Shown: positions 7,874 to 16,196 of the stretch, piece after piece
How the letters are laid out: each line of letters starts with the position of its first letter
Position numbering within the stretch: the first letter of the stretch is position 1
DNA from: Chryseobacterium sp.
GTDB lineage: Bacteria; Bacteroidota; Bacteroidia; Flavobacteriales; Weeksellaceae
Reading direction: 5' to 3'
DNA length: 25,196 nucleotides
NCBI GenBank assembly: GCA_003248755.1
Contig: QFQW01000051.1
Location: forward strand, 1 to 25,196
Notes under the pieces: model-generated
What the model was told of the DNA's origin: nothing
The model's database searches: none
Seen by the model: only the letters and a program-made list of their open reading frames with translations
Position numbers and translations under genes: made by a program

Positions 7874-8863
7874 TTAAATCACATTTTCCTGATAAAAATG
7901 TTTTGTCTCTTCGATAATTTCATCAATTTGTTCAAGTGTTAAAGCCTGAAGAAACTTGGTTTTAAATTCTTTAAAATGTGGGATTCCACGGAAATAATTA
8001 CTATAGTGTTGTCTCATTTCCACAATTCCGGGACGCTCACCTTTCCATTCCACAGACCAAAGTGCGTGATTTTTCACCGCATCCAATCTCTCAGCGATAG
8101 TTGGTTCAGGAATAGTTTCTCCTGTTGCGAAAAAATGTTTGATTTCGTTAAAAATCCAGGGATAGCCAATTGCGCCACGGCCAATCATTATTCCGTCGCA
8201 ATTATATTTATTTTTATATTCAAGCGCTTTTTCAGGGGAATCAATGTCACCATTTCCAAAAATAGGAATTTCGATATTTGGATTGTTTTTGATTCTGGAA
8301 ATATGTTCCCAATCTGCCTCACCTTTGTACATCTGAGCACGCGTTCTGGCGTGAATTGTCAATGCTTTGATTCCAACATCCTGCAATCTTTCGGCAACTT
8401 CATCGATATTAATAGAATCATTATCCCAGCCTAATCTGGTTTTTACAGTAACCGGCAAATGTGTAGAACTAACGACTGCTTTCGTTAATCTGACCATCAA
8501 ATCGATGTCTTTCAAAACGCCTGCTCCAGCACCTTTACAAACCACTTTTTTCACAGGACATCCGAAATTGATATCCACCAAATCTGGTTCTACAGTCTCC
8601 ACAATTCTGGCCGACATTGCCATAGCTTCTTCATCGCCGCCAAAAATCTGGATTCCAACCGGTCTTTCGTAATCAAAAATGTCAAGCTTTTTACGACTCT
8701 TGATTGCATCACGAATCAGACCTTCCGAAGAGATAAACTCCGAATACATCAAGTCTGCACCGTGCATTTTGCAAAGCTTTCTGAACGGAGGGTCGCTTAC
8801 ATCTTCCATTGGTGCCAGCAAAAGCGGAAAATCAGGAAGTTCTATGTTGCCTATTTTTACCAT
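7874..8863 (-). CDS. dusB: tRNA-dihydrouridine synthase
   Basis: An FMN-dependent reductase that makes dihydrouridine in tRNA with NAD(P)H. It has 329 residues, normal for DusB. Readable motifs are LLAPMEDVSDPPFRKLC at the start of the TIM barrel and NFGCPVKKVVCKGAGAG, which includes the catalytic cysteine. They are followed by VTVKTRLGWD, LTIHARTRAQMYKGEADW, GNGDI and GIMIGRGAIGYPW for FMN phosphate binding. The C-terminal RQHYSNYFRGIP helical region binds tRNA. A promoter-like box lies only 4 nt upstream of the ATG, so the message may be nearly leaderless. The gene is monocistronic here, divergent from the M36 protease gene. The DusB subgroup is assigned by overall likeness. Confidence 0.95.
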   Translation of the reverse strand: MVKIGNIELPDFPLLLAPMEDVSDPPFRKLCKMHGADLMYSEFISSEGLIRDAIKSRKKLDIFDYERPVGIQIFGGDEEAMAMSARIVETVEPDLVDINFGCPVKKVVCKGAGAGVLKDIDLMVRLTKAVVSSTHLPVTVKTRLGWDNDSINIDEVAERLQDVGIKALTIHARTRAQMYKGEADWEHISRIKNNPNIEIPIFGNGDIDSPEKALEYKNKYNCDGIMIGRGAIGYPWIFNEIKHFFATGETIPEPTIAERLDAVKNHALWSVEWKGERPGIVEMRQHYSNYFRGIPHFKEFKTKFLQALTLEQIDEIIEETKHFYQENVI

Positions 8864-8867
8864 TCTG

Positions 8868-8875
8868 CAAAAATA
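8868..8875 (-). promoter_or_regulatory. putative -7 promoter box of dusB
   Basis: The minus strand reads TATTTTTG, matching TAnnTTTG. It ends 4 nt before the dusB ATG, so transcription would begin at or within a few bases of the start codon. I see no good -33 element. Confidence 0.4.
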
Positions 8876-9027
8876 CGAATTACATTTTGTATTAATATTA
8901 AATGGTTAATATCTATGAAATCAAAAAAATGAAAATATCTTTGATTTATTGCAATATTCTATGTAATTGTTTGTTATTTTTATTTGAAAATATATAAATT
9001 AGTAGTTTGTTTAATAAAAAAGTATTT

Positions 9028-11589
9028 ATGAAGAAGATTAATTCTATTAATCGCGGGATTACTATCGCCGCTTTTTTTGCGTTTTCATTGATTCAGGCTC
9101 AGAACTATGAGGCTGTTGTTAAAGATTATATATCTGGAAATCAGAGATATAATAAAGTAGCAGCAACTGAGATCAAAATAATGAACTCTAGCCCATCAGA
9201 AAGCTTGAAAGGAGCAGTTGTTAATATACAACAGACCTATGATGGCATTCCTGTTTTCAATGCTGTTTCATCTGCATTGATAAAAGATAATAAGGTTACT
9301 TATTTTTCAGATAATTTTTCAGATGTTTCATCTGTTGTTGTGAGTTCTAAAAAAGCTGGGATTACAAGTAAAGCGGCATTTGATTCATTGCTTAAAAATC
9401 TTAAACTTAAAAGTAGTGAAAAATATACTTTTGAAGAGGGAGAGGAAAACAGTGTTTTGACCAATACTGTTTATTATAAATCTGGGAATCAATTAATTTT
9501 AGCTTACGAAGTTAATTTTGAGGAAGCGGACAGTAGTAATTATTGGAATGTTCTGGTAAATGCTACTAACGGAGAGATTTTAGAAAAGAATAATCTTTTA
9601 GTTTCTTGTAAATTTGATACTCATTCATACACCAGTCCAGAAAGGATTGCTAATATCAAGGCTGAAAAAAAAGATGATGCTCTTAAGGTTTTGGCACCTG
9701 ATAATGCTTCATACAGGGTATTTGCATTGCCGATAGAAGCACCTACATTTGGAAATAGAACTTTAGTTTCTAATCCATGGTTTTTAGATTCTTCTCCAGA
9801 AGGCTGGCATTCTGATGGAACCAATCATTATACTTATACTAGAGGTAACAATGCTTATGCTTATACGGATTATAATAATACCAATTCAATTGGAGATGTA
9901 GCAGAAGGTGGAAGCACAAGAACATTTGATTTTCCTTTGGATGTCAATGTACCTGCATCACAATATACTTCGGCGGCGATCACGCAGTTATTCTATATGA
10001 ATAATAAGATGCACGATATCTTCTATAAATTTGGTTTTACAGAATCCGCTAGAAATTTCCAGATTAATAATTTTGGTAAAGGAGGTGCTGGTAATGATGC
10101 GGTACGAGCGGAAGCACGTGATGGAGGAGGAACGGATAATGCTAATTTTTCTACGCCTGCGGATGGAGGCATACCAAGAATGCAAATGTATCTGTGGGGA
10201 CCAAAAACTCAGAATTATCTAAGTTATAATTCGCCATCTGATATGGTTGGAAGGTCACCTGTTGTAGGAATCAATACAGAATTTGGACCTTCGATTGCCT
10301 CAAATCCAGTAACGGCCGATGTGGTTGTAGTAAGTCCAATAAAAGGCTGCACTACACTTAGTAATACCAATCTTACAGGCAAAATAGCTTTGATAGAAAG
10401 AGGTGATTGTAACTTTACAGTTAAATTCAAAAATGCACAGGTTAAAGGTGCTATTGGTGTCATTGTTTACAATGCTTCTGATTCTCCGGCTGTGGGCAAT
10501 ATGGGAGGAACTGATGCTACAGTGACTATTCCTGGTGTTTTAACAGAAAACGCAGAAGGTGAATTGATAAAATCCAAAATTGCTACATTCAATAATGTTA
10601 ATGCAAATATTAAGGATAATAGCGTTTGGATAGATGGAAGTTTGGATAATGGTATTGTGGCACACGAATATGGTCACGGAATTTCAAACAGAAACACGGG
10701 TAATGGATATTCTTGTCTTAATACAAGTTCTGATAATGAGCAGATGGGTGAAGGCTGGTCAGACTTCTTCGCGCTGATGTTGACCAATCGTCCCGGTGAT
10801 GATGAAAATGTTCCTAGAGGTATCGGAAGTTTTGCTATTAATGAAAATCCTGGCGGGGGAGGAATCAGACCAGCTCAATATTCTCCAAATACCAACATCA
10901 ACAACTACACGTATGGGCGTACAAATGGAATGACCTATGTATCCAATGGTACTACTTATGTTAATGTACATTCAGTTGGGTTTGTATGGGCCACCATGCT
11001 TTGGGATCTTCATTGGAAAATGGTTGAGAAATATGGTTACGCATCAGACGTGGTTGCGTCTCCTGATTCCGGAAGTGGAAGAGTACTTCAGTTAGTGGTT
11101 GACGGACTAAAATTACAAGGTTGTAATCCTACATTTGTAAAAGGCAGAGATGCAATCATTGCTGCAGACCAAGCTAAAACAGGAGGAGCGGATAAATGTT
11201 TAATATGGAATGTCTTTGCAAAAAGAGGTTTAGGCGTAAATGCTTCTGCCGGATCCATTATTGGAACCGGAACAGGGATGAATGATCAGGTTGAAGACTA
11301 CACGGTTCCTGCAGAATGTAATCTAGCTGTAACGGACGTTCAGAAAGATAAATTCGTGATTTATCCAAATCCAGCTAAAAATGAAATTCATATCAAGAGT
11401 GGATCAGTGACTTTAGGAAGCACATTGGTGCAAATCTATGATGCTGCCGGGAAATTGGTGATGTCAGAAAAAATCAATTTGTCTGATGATAATGTAATTA
11501 ATGTAAGTTCTTTACAGAATGGTGTTTATGTTGTAAAAGGAACTGGACTTGGTATTAAATTCAGTGAAAAAGTGATTATCAAAAAATAA
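9028..11589 (+). CDS. secreted M36 (fungalysin-type) metalloprotease with PA insert and T9SS sorting domain
   Basis: A large secreted zinc endopeptidase (853 residues from this ATG). MKKINSINRGITIAAFFAF...QAQ is a signal peptide, so I prefer the ATG at 9028 over an in-frame TTG at 9007. An FTP-like propeptide follows, which normally keeps the enzyme inactive. A PA domain around residues 430-535 (GCTTLSN...KIALIERGDCNF) is inserted before the active site. The zinc site is HEYGH (546-550) with Glu575 in GEGWSD, as in M36. The end (from about residue 775, FVIYPNPAKNE to a basic SEKVIIKK) is a Por-type type IX secretion sorting domain. The product is therefore exported over the outer membrane and released or attached to the surface. 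Its likely role is digesting external protein. It has its own terminator. Confidence 0.95.
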   Translation: MKKINSINRGITIAAFFAFSLIQAQNYEAVVKDYISGNQRYNKVAATEIKIMNSSPSESLKGAVVNIQQTYDGIPVFNAVSSALIKDNKVTYFSDNFSDVSSVVVSSKKAGITSKAAFDSLLKNLKLKSSEKYTFEEGEENSVLTNTVYYKSGNQLILAYEVNFEEADSSNYWNVLVNATNGEILEKNNLLVSCKFDTHSYTSPERIANIKAEKKDDALKVLAPDNASYRVFALPIEAPTFGNRTLVSNPWFLDSSPEGWHSDGTNHYTYTRGNNAYAYTDYNNTNSIGDVAEGGSTRTFDFPLDVNVPASQYTSAAITQLFYMNNKMHDIFYKFGFTESARNFQINNFGKGGAGNDAVRAEARDGGGTDNANFSTPADGGIPRMQMYLWGPKTQNYLSYNSPSDMVGRSPVVGINTEFGPSIASNPVTADVVVVSPIKGCTTLSNTNLTGKIALIERGDCNFTVKFKNAQVKGAIGVIVYNASDSPAVGNMGGTDATVTIPGVLTENAEGELIKSKIATFNNVNANIKDNSVWIDGSLDNGIVAHEYGHGISNRNTGNGYSCLNTSSDNEQMGEGWSDFFALMLTNRPGDDENVPRGIGSFAINENPGGGGIRPAQYSPNTNINNYTYGRTNGMTYVSNGTTYVNVHSVGFVWATMLWDLHWKMVEKYGYASDVVASPDSGSGRVLQLVVDGLKLQGCNPTFVKGRDAIIAADQAKTGGADKCLIWNVFAKRGLGVNASAGSIIGTGTGMNDQVEDYTVPAECNLAVTDVQKDKFVIYPNPAKNEIHIKSGSVTLGSTLVQIYDAAGKLVMSEKINLSDDNVINVSSLQNGVYVVKGTGLGIKFSEKVIIKK

Positions 11590-11613
11590 CTCAATTTTAA
11601 TAATTATCATATT

Positions 11614-11640
11614 AAGACATCCTTTTTGGGATGTCTTTTT
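11614..11640 (+). terminator. terminator of the M36 protease gene
   Basis: AAGACATCC (11614-11622) pairs with GGATGTCTT (11629-11637) around a 6-nt loop and continues into a T-run. It begins 24 bp after the stop codon. Confidence 0.88.
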
Positions 11641-11644
11641 TATT

Positions 11645-11652
11645 TATATTTG
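11645..11652 (+). promoter_or_regulatory. putative -7 promoter box of the cytochrome gene
   Basis: TATATTTG matches TAnnTTTG and lies 14 nt before the ATG at 11667. It sits right behind the preceding terminator and supports 11667 over an earlier in-frame ATG at 11631. Confidence 0.5.
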
Positions 11653-11666
11653 GGCAAAAGTTGAAA

Positions 11667-12059
11667 ATGAAAAGAATAATTATCGCAACGATCTTAATGT
11701 CAATGTTTTCTTGTTCCAAATCAGAAAATTCGGGAAATAAGGACGTTCTTGTTTCTGAAGAAATTGCTACACCAAAAGTTGTTACAGATTCGATTGCTGA
11801 GGGAAAATCTCTAGTAGAAGGTTCAGATTGTTTAGGCTGTCACAAAGTTGATGAAAAAATGATTGGTCCATCTTATAAAGAAGTAGCGGAAAAGTATGAA
11901 AATACACCAGAGAACGTAGAAAAACTTGCTGAAAAAATAATCAAAGGAAGTTCGGGATTTTGGGGGGATGTTCCGATGCCAGCTCATGGATTCAGTAAAG
12001 AAAATGCGAAGTTTATGGCGCAATATATTCTATCTTCAAAATCACAGGATTCCAAATAA
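11667..12059 (+). CDS. monohaem cytochrome c lipoprotein
   Basis: A 130-residue class I cytochrome c. The start MKRIIIATILMSMFSC is a lipoprotein signal with an M-F-S-C lipobox, so the protein should sit on the periplasmic membrane face. Covalent haem attachment is shown by CLGCH at residues 55-59. The likely sixth ligand is Met104 in VPMPAHGF, and the order haem motif, helical region, methionine loop is normal. An upstream ATG at 11631 would add 12 residues before the signal, lies inside the terminator hairpin and is unlikely. The electron partner is unknown. A secreted propeller protein follows after 39 bp and may be co-transcribed. Confidence 0.9.
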   Translation: MKRIIIATILMSMFSCSKSENSGNKDVLVSEEIATPKVVTDSIAEGKSLVEGSDCLGCHKVDEKMIGPSYKEVAEKYENTPENVEKLAEKIIKGSSGFWGDVPMPAHGFSKENAKFMAQYILSSKSQDSK

Positions 12060-12098
12060 ATTGATTTCTGCTTGTTTATATTTTGTAAATTTATTCTT

Positions 12099-13118
12099 AT
12101 GAAGAATTATAAAATACTCTTTTTTGTTATATTTTCTGTCTTCTGTAATGCTCAAAAATTTACAATCGATACATTATTAACAGACAAAATCAGCATCAGG
12201 GCGATACAGCTCTGGGACGGAAAAGTCTGGTATTCTGGAACGGATTCCAAGTTTGGATATGTCGATATTAAAAATAAATCCGATAAGAAGCAGATTAAAC
12301 TTTCAGATAAAAAGTTGCAGTTTCGTACGCTCGCTCAAAATAATAATGCTTTTTATCTCGCAAATATAGAGAGTCCTGCTATTTTTTTTAGAATTGATAA
12401 AAAAACATTAGAATATGAAATTGTAAAGATTGATTCAGCAAAAAATTCTTTTTATGATGCAATACATTTTAATAAAGATATATTTTATGCATTTAGTGAT
12501 CCGGAAGAAGATTTAGAATTTAAAATGCCTAGATTTTTTGAAAAGGATAATATTTTTAGATTCAATCTACAAACGGCAGATGATTTTTTACTTGACAAAG
12601 GTGAAGCTGCTTTTGCTGCTAGTAATACTAATATAGCATCATCAGGTGATTTTGTCTGGCTTGCAACAGGAGGAAACTCTTCACGTATTTTTCGATTAGA
12701 TATAAAAAATGATCATTGGAAGGTTTTCGAAACTCCTTTTGTTCAAGGAACATCTTCACAAGGTATTTATTCCATTGATTTTTATGATAATAATTTCGGA
12801 ATTGCAGTAGGAGGAGATTATACTAAACAAGCTGATAACTTCAATAATATCGCAACAACCAATGACAGCGGAGAAACTTGGCAAGTCCAAGCTCGAGGAC
12901 AAAATGCGGGTTATATGACCTGCGTGAAATTCCGACCAAAAACCAAAGGAAAAGAATTGGTTGCAGTTGGTGACCAACATATCAGTTTCTCCTCCGATTT
13001 TGGAAAAACTTGGACAAAAATATCCGATGAAAAAAATCTCTACGCCTGCGAATGGCTGGATAAAAATACTTTGATTCTTGCGGGAAAAGATAGAATTGTC
13101 AAACTAAGTTTTCAGTAA
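12099..13118 (+). CDS. secreted beta-propeller protein with Asp-box (BNR) motifs
   Basis: A 339-residue protein with signal peptide MKNYKILFFVIFSVFCNAQ. I chose the ATG at 12099 because an earlier in-frame ATG at 12072 would place extra residues before the signal. The mature part has repeating short beta-rich units. Two clear Asp-box motifs are NDSGETW (255-261) and SSDFGKTW (around Asp300), placed on propeller blade turns in sialidase- and Ycf48-like folds. Relatives are often labelled oxidoreductase without proof, and I see no cofactor or catalytic motif. A binding or assembly role is as likely as an enzymatic one. Its position just behind the cytochrome c gene could mean a shared task, but this is inference. 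Confidence 0.8.
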   Translation: MKNYKILFFVIFSVFCNAQKFTIDTLLTDKISIRAIQLWDGKVWYSGTDSKFGYVDIKNKSDKKQIKLSDKKLQFRTLAQNNNAFYLANIESPAIFFRIDKKTLEYEIVKIDSAKNSFYDAIHFNKDIFYAFSDPEEDLEFKMPRFFEKDNIFRFNLQTADDFLLDKGEAAFAASNTNIASSGDFVWLATGGNSSRIFRLDIKNDHWKVFETPFVQGTSSQGIYSIDFYDNNFGIAVGGDYTKQADNFNNIATTNDSGETWQVQARGQNAGYMTCVKFRPKTKGKELVAVGDQHISFSSDFGKTWTKISDEKNLYACEWLDKNTLILAGKDRIVKLSFQ

Positions 13119-13131
13119 ATAGTAAAAACAA

Positions 13132-13161
13132 AAAAGAGAAATGAATTACCATTTCTCTTTT
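13132..13161. terminator. bidirectional terminator between two convergent genes
   Basis: AAAAGAGAAATG (13132-13143) pairs perfectly with CATTTCTCTTTT (13150-13161) around AATTAC. It lies between the plus-strand propeller gene and the minus-strand gene ending at 13185 and can serve both. Confidence 0.85.
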
Positions 13162-13184
13162 CTATTAGTAGTTGATTAGCTCCG

Positions 13185-14336
13185 CTATTCAGATTTTTCA
13201 TTTATAAATTGCTCTTCTTCTTTTGTTAAGAGTGTTTCTCCTTTATCTTCGGTGACAGTCATTTTAGTCCAATAGGCTGTTGATATATTAACAGGATTTT
13301 TCAATTGTGTTTTTTCAGCAGGCTTGAAATTTTTAAAAATAATCTCTCTAGCTGCGCGATACTCAAATTCTCCTTTTTCAGTAATAGTTTTGAATTTTTC
13401 TGTTGTAAAACCCATTCTGGATGGGACGTACTTATCACCACTTTTATAATAATCAAAAAAGATTTTTCCATCGCCCAATTGTCTCTCGTATTTGGCTCCG
13501 TCTTGATCCTCAAGCTTTCTTCGCTCTGACTGGCTTTGTTCAAAGTCCAGCTCAAAATGTGTGATCGCATTATCTTTTTTATTGTATAAGATATTTCCTT
13601 TATAAATCATATTTCTATCATTTTTGATCAGGAAAGATATCTCTTGTTCTTCACCATCATCATATAATAGTTTTCCACTATTCTTTGTATGCGTAATATT
13701 GGATAAACCCAAAGTTCTATTGATTTCGTAACTCAAAAACATATCGCCAACGCTGTCTTGAGAAGTATCTTGTTTTTTAGTTTTGATAAAGTTCCCGTAA
13801 GGTTCAGATTTCAAATAACGTAAGTGTTCAATCTGGATTTGGATAAAGTCATTTAGTTTTCCGTTATATGCTTCTTTTGCATTGTAATTACCATCTCTGC
13901 TCCAGAATTTTCCATCAGCAACCATCAGTAATTTCATTTGATTATTCTCAAAAGCTCTTTGTTTAATAGTCATTTCAAAGACTTGAGGCTTGTCATAATA
14001 TATCTTGTCATATTTTCTTGCAACACTCTTTAGTATTTTGGTGAAATCAATAGAAACAATTTTAACTTCATCAATTTCTTGATATTTTGGCTTCAAAAAA
14101 ATGGTTTCGGAATGTGTTTTTATATTCTCAGAAATATATCCAAACGCTGATATTTCCCAATTATCGGTGTTTTCTGGCAAAAGAATATATCCATCATCAT
14201 TGGAATAATAGATGTTTTGATTAGATATCAGCCGGACACTGGAAATTGGTTTGGATGTTTCAGAATCTACTATTTTAATTTTTTGCTGACTAAGAACAAG
14301 AATTGGAAATTGCAAGAAGAGTATTAATTTTTTCAT
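13185..14336 (-). CDS. secreted protein with carboxypeptidase-regulatory-like N-terminal domain
   Basis: A 383-residue protein with a short signal peptide (MKKLILFLQFPILVLSQQ). Residues about 18-75 resemble the CarboxypepD_reg-like beta-sandwich (KIVDSETSKPISSVRLIS...NDDGYILLP) that often begins outer-membrane and surface proteins of Bacteroidetes. The remaining 300 residues are rich in beta-strand and charged positions with no catalytic motif I can name. This arrangement occurs widely in flavobacteria with unknown function. An AraC-type regulator gene lies 72 bp upstream on the same strand and might be co-expressed or act on it. It has its own promoter-like box. Confidence 0.75.
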   Translation of the reverse strand: MKKLILFLQFPILVLSQQKIKIVDSETSKPISSVRLISNQNIYYSNDDGYILLPENTDNWEISAFGYISENIKTHSETIFLKPKYQEIDEVKIVSIDFTKILKSVARKYDKIYYDKPQVFEMTIKQRAFENNQMKLLMVADGKFWSRDGNYNAKEAYNGKLNDFIQIQIEHLRYLKSEPYGNFIKTKKQDTSQDSVGDMFLSYEINRTLGLSNITHTKNSGKLLYDDGEEQEISFLIKNDRNMIYKGNILYNKKDNAITHFELDFEQSQSERRKLEDQDGAKYERQLGDGKIFFDYYKSGDKYVPSRMGFTTEKFKTITEKGEFEYRAAREIIFKNFKPAEKTQLKNPVNISTAYWTKMTVTEDKGETLLTKEEEQFINEKSE

Positions 14337-14354
14337 AGTTATAGATTATATAAA

Positions 14355-14362
14355 CAAAAATA
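14355..14362 (-). promoter_or_regulatory. putative -7 promoter box of the carboxypeptidase-regulatory-like gene
   Basis: The minus strand reads TATTTTTG, matching TAnnTTTG, 18 nt before the ATG. A TTTTTG lies about 15 bp further upstream. Confidence 0.42.
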
Positions 14363-14408
14363 TAATGTTTAGTTTTTCAAAAATTGTAAAAATGTAAACA
14401 AAGAAGTA

Positions 14409-15215
14409 TTAAATAATAAACCAGATATTTTCTTGATCCAGATTCGTGTTTGCTAAAAATTCTTTGGGTGTTAAGTTAGTAATAGCTTTGAAGTCTCTGT
14501 TAAAATGAGATTGATCAAAGAACAGATTGTCGTATGAGATTTCTGTAAAAGATTTTTTCTGTTGACTGAATAAATTTAAAGATTTTCTAAATCTGGAAAT
14601 TTTTCGATATTCGGACGGCGACTTGCCAATTTTTAGCTTAAAATATTGATTAAGATATTGCCTTGAAATTCCATTTTTAGAAGCGATTTTTTCTATACTT
14701 AATTCACCTTCTATGTCAATTAATAGATTTTCTATTAAGCTATCTTTTTTCTCTTTGAAGATTGATAAAAGTAATGTTTCTATATAATCAATTTGTAGAG
14801 TTTTATCTTTAATTTTGAAGATATTAAAAAACAATTTTTTAAAATCATCAAAAGGTTCAAATGACTCCACAGATTTAGGATGATAGAAGTCAATCATATT
14901 TTCTACAAAATTATTGATAGCATTTGGCTTAAAATAGATAGTGAATTCTTCAATAGGCCCCAAATAATTGATTCTTAATTGTTTTTTATAATGATAAGTA
15001 AGGCTGGAGATTTGTATTCTATTCTTAGATTTTTTTATGAAGAATTCGTTGTTTTGAATTTCTAAAGTTGCATTATTCATTAAGCTAAGAATGCAAAAGT
15101 TATTCGGAAATGTAAAGTATTGGAAAGGATAGGTTTGATTTTTATTCATAAAATAAAATCCTTCAATATATTGAGATAAAATTTCTGATTGAGGTTTATA
15201 AAAATCTACATACAT
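14409..15215 (-). CDS. AraC-family transcriptional regulator
   Basis: A 268-residue regulator. The N-terminal half (YIEGFYFMNK...YFTFPNNFCIL) looks like the cupin-like sensing domain found in a large group of Bacteroidetes AraC proteins. The C-terminal 95 residues hold two helix-turn-helix units: LSIEKIASKNGISRQYLNQY and, after SPSEYRKISRFRKSL, the second ending in FDQSHFNRDFKAITNLTPKEF, which is the AraC signature. The effector is unknown. The nearest gene in the same direction is the carboxypeptidase-regulatory-like gene downstream. The upstream 327 bp are non-coding and contain an inverted repeat. Codon use is very AT-rich, as in the two genes before it. Confidence 0.88.
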   Translation of the reverse strand: MYVDFYKPQSEILSQYIEGFYFMNKNQTYPFQYFTFPNNFCILSLMNNATLEIQNNEFFIKKSKNRIQISSLTYHYKKQLRINYLGPIEEFTIYFKPNAINNFVENMIDFYHPKSVESFEPFDDFKKLFFNIFKIKDKTLQIDYIETLLLSIFKEKKDSLIENLLIDIEGELSIEKIASKNGISRQYLNQYFKLKIGKSPSEYRKISRFRKSLNLFSQQKKSFTEISYDNLFFDQSHFNRDFKAITNLTPKEFLANTNLDQENIWFII

Positions 15216-15330
15216 AACTATTGTAAAAGTATTTTAAATCCTCAGTTTTTTCTTATAATGAAATATTAAAATTAATTGTTGAAATGTTAATTTAAAGTTA
15301 GATTTAGAGCCTGTAATAAATTTTATAGGA

Positions 15331-15436
15331 TTGTCGTTTTGAGCGAAACCAAATGAAGTCGAAAAATCTTAAAAATTTTAATTTCAAAAGATTCTTCATT
15401 TTATAATGCTTCGCAAAATTACATTCAGAACGACAA
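15331..15436. repeat. imperfect inverted-repeat element
   Basis: The left end TTGTCGTTTTGAGCGAA and the right end, whose complement reads TTGTCGTTCTGAATG, bracket 106 bp that fold back on themselves. Inner arms AAAATCTT and AAGATTCTT also pair. It resembles the small hairpin elements scattered in flavobacterial intergenic regions. The rest of the 327-bp gap (15216-15542) holds only the promoter box of the next gene; I see no gene in it. Confidence 0.6.
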
Positions 15437-15509
15437 AAACAACTTTTGGAATTAGATTTATAGTCATATAAATTAATATATAATTTCAATTCAACAAATC
15501 TAGAATCCC

Positions 15510-15517
15510 TATTTTTG
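15510..15517 (+). promoter_or_regulatory. putative -7 promoter box of the HAD phosphatase gene
   Basis: TATTTTTG matches TAnnTTTG and lies 25 nt before the ATG at 15543. A five-codon frame from ATG 15529 stops across the real start codon and is probably chance. Confidence 0.45.
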
Positions 15518-15542
15518 CACCGAAATTAATGAAATTGGGCAA

Positions 15543-16196
15543 ATGAAAAATACGGTTATTTTTGATATGGATGGCGTGATTGTTGACACAGAACCGCTTC
15601 ATAAAAAAGCTTATTATCAACATTTTAAAGAATTGGATATCGATGTAGATGCAGAATTATTCTCAAGATTTACAGGAAAATCTACACGAAATGTCTATCA
15701 AATGATCAAAGAGATTTTCGAAATCGATACCAATCTGGAAGATTTAATCCAAAGAAAAAGAACCTTGTTTTACAATTTATTCGATTCTGACCCAGCTTTG
15801 AAATTGTTAGATGGAGTAGAAGTATTGATCAAGAATCTTTATTCAGCTAATTTTCAATTGATTTTAGCATCATCTGCCGCCAAATCTACCATTGACCGGG
15901 TTTTCAAACGTTTCAATTTGTTCCCATTTTTCTCACATCTGGTGAGCGGAGAAGATTTTCCGGAATCAAAACCAAATCCTGCCATTTTCATAGAAGCTCA
16001 AAGACTTTCAGGAAATGACAAATCCAATTGTATCGTAATAGAAGACAGCACAAATGGAATCCAAGCCGCCAATGCTGCCGAAATTTTCTGTGTTGGGTAT
16101 AAAAGTGTAAATAGCAAAAATCAGAACTACGAAACTGCAGATTTGGTCATTCATCATTTTGATGAGCTGAAAGTAGAAGAACTGGAATTGATCTAA
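15543..16196 (+). CDS. HAD-superfamily phosphatase/phosphomutase (beta-phosphoglucomutase type)
   Basis: A 217-residue subclass IA HAD hydrolase. The nucleophile and acid/base aspartates are Asp8 and Asp10 in FDMDGVIVDTEPLH. The helical cap follows, then motif II LASSAAKS, motif III lysine in SGEDFPESKPNPAIF and motif IV IEDSTNGIQAA. This layout suits sugar-phosphate phosphatases and beta-phosphoglucomutases; the substrate cannot be told from sequence. The stop codon overlaps that of the convergent DUF421 gene by four bases, and no terminator is seen between them. Confidence 0.88.
   Translation: MKNTVIFDMDGVIVDTEPLHKKAYYQHFKELDIDVDAELFSRFTGKSTRNVYQMIKEIFEIDTNLEDLIQRKRTLFYNLFDSDPALKLLDGVEVLIKNLYSANFQLILASSAAKSTIDRVFKRFNLFPFFSHLVSGEDFPESKPNPAIFIEAQRLSGNDKSNCIVIEDSTNGIQAANAAEIFCVGYKSVNSKNQNYETADLVIHHFDELKVEELELI

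Noticed and set aside
9007..9027. Upstream TTG start for the M36 protease
   Set aside because: The ATG at 9028 begins directly with a normal signal peptide.
15529..15546. Five-codon leader frame before the HAD gene
   Set aside because: It is too short, without repeated codons or attenuator-like hairpins.
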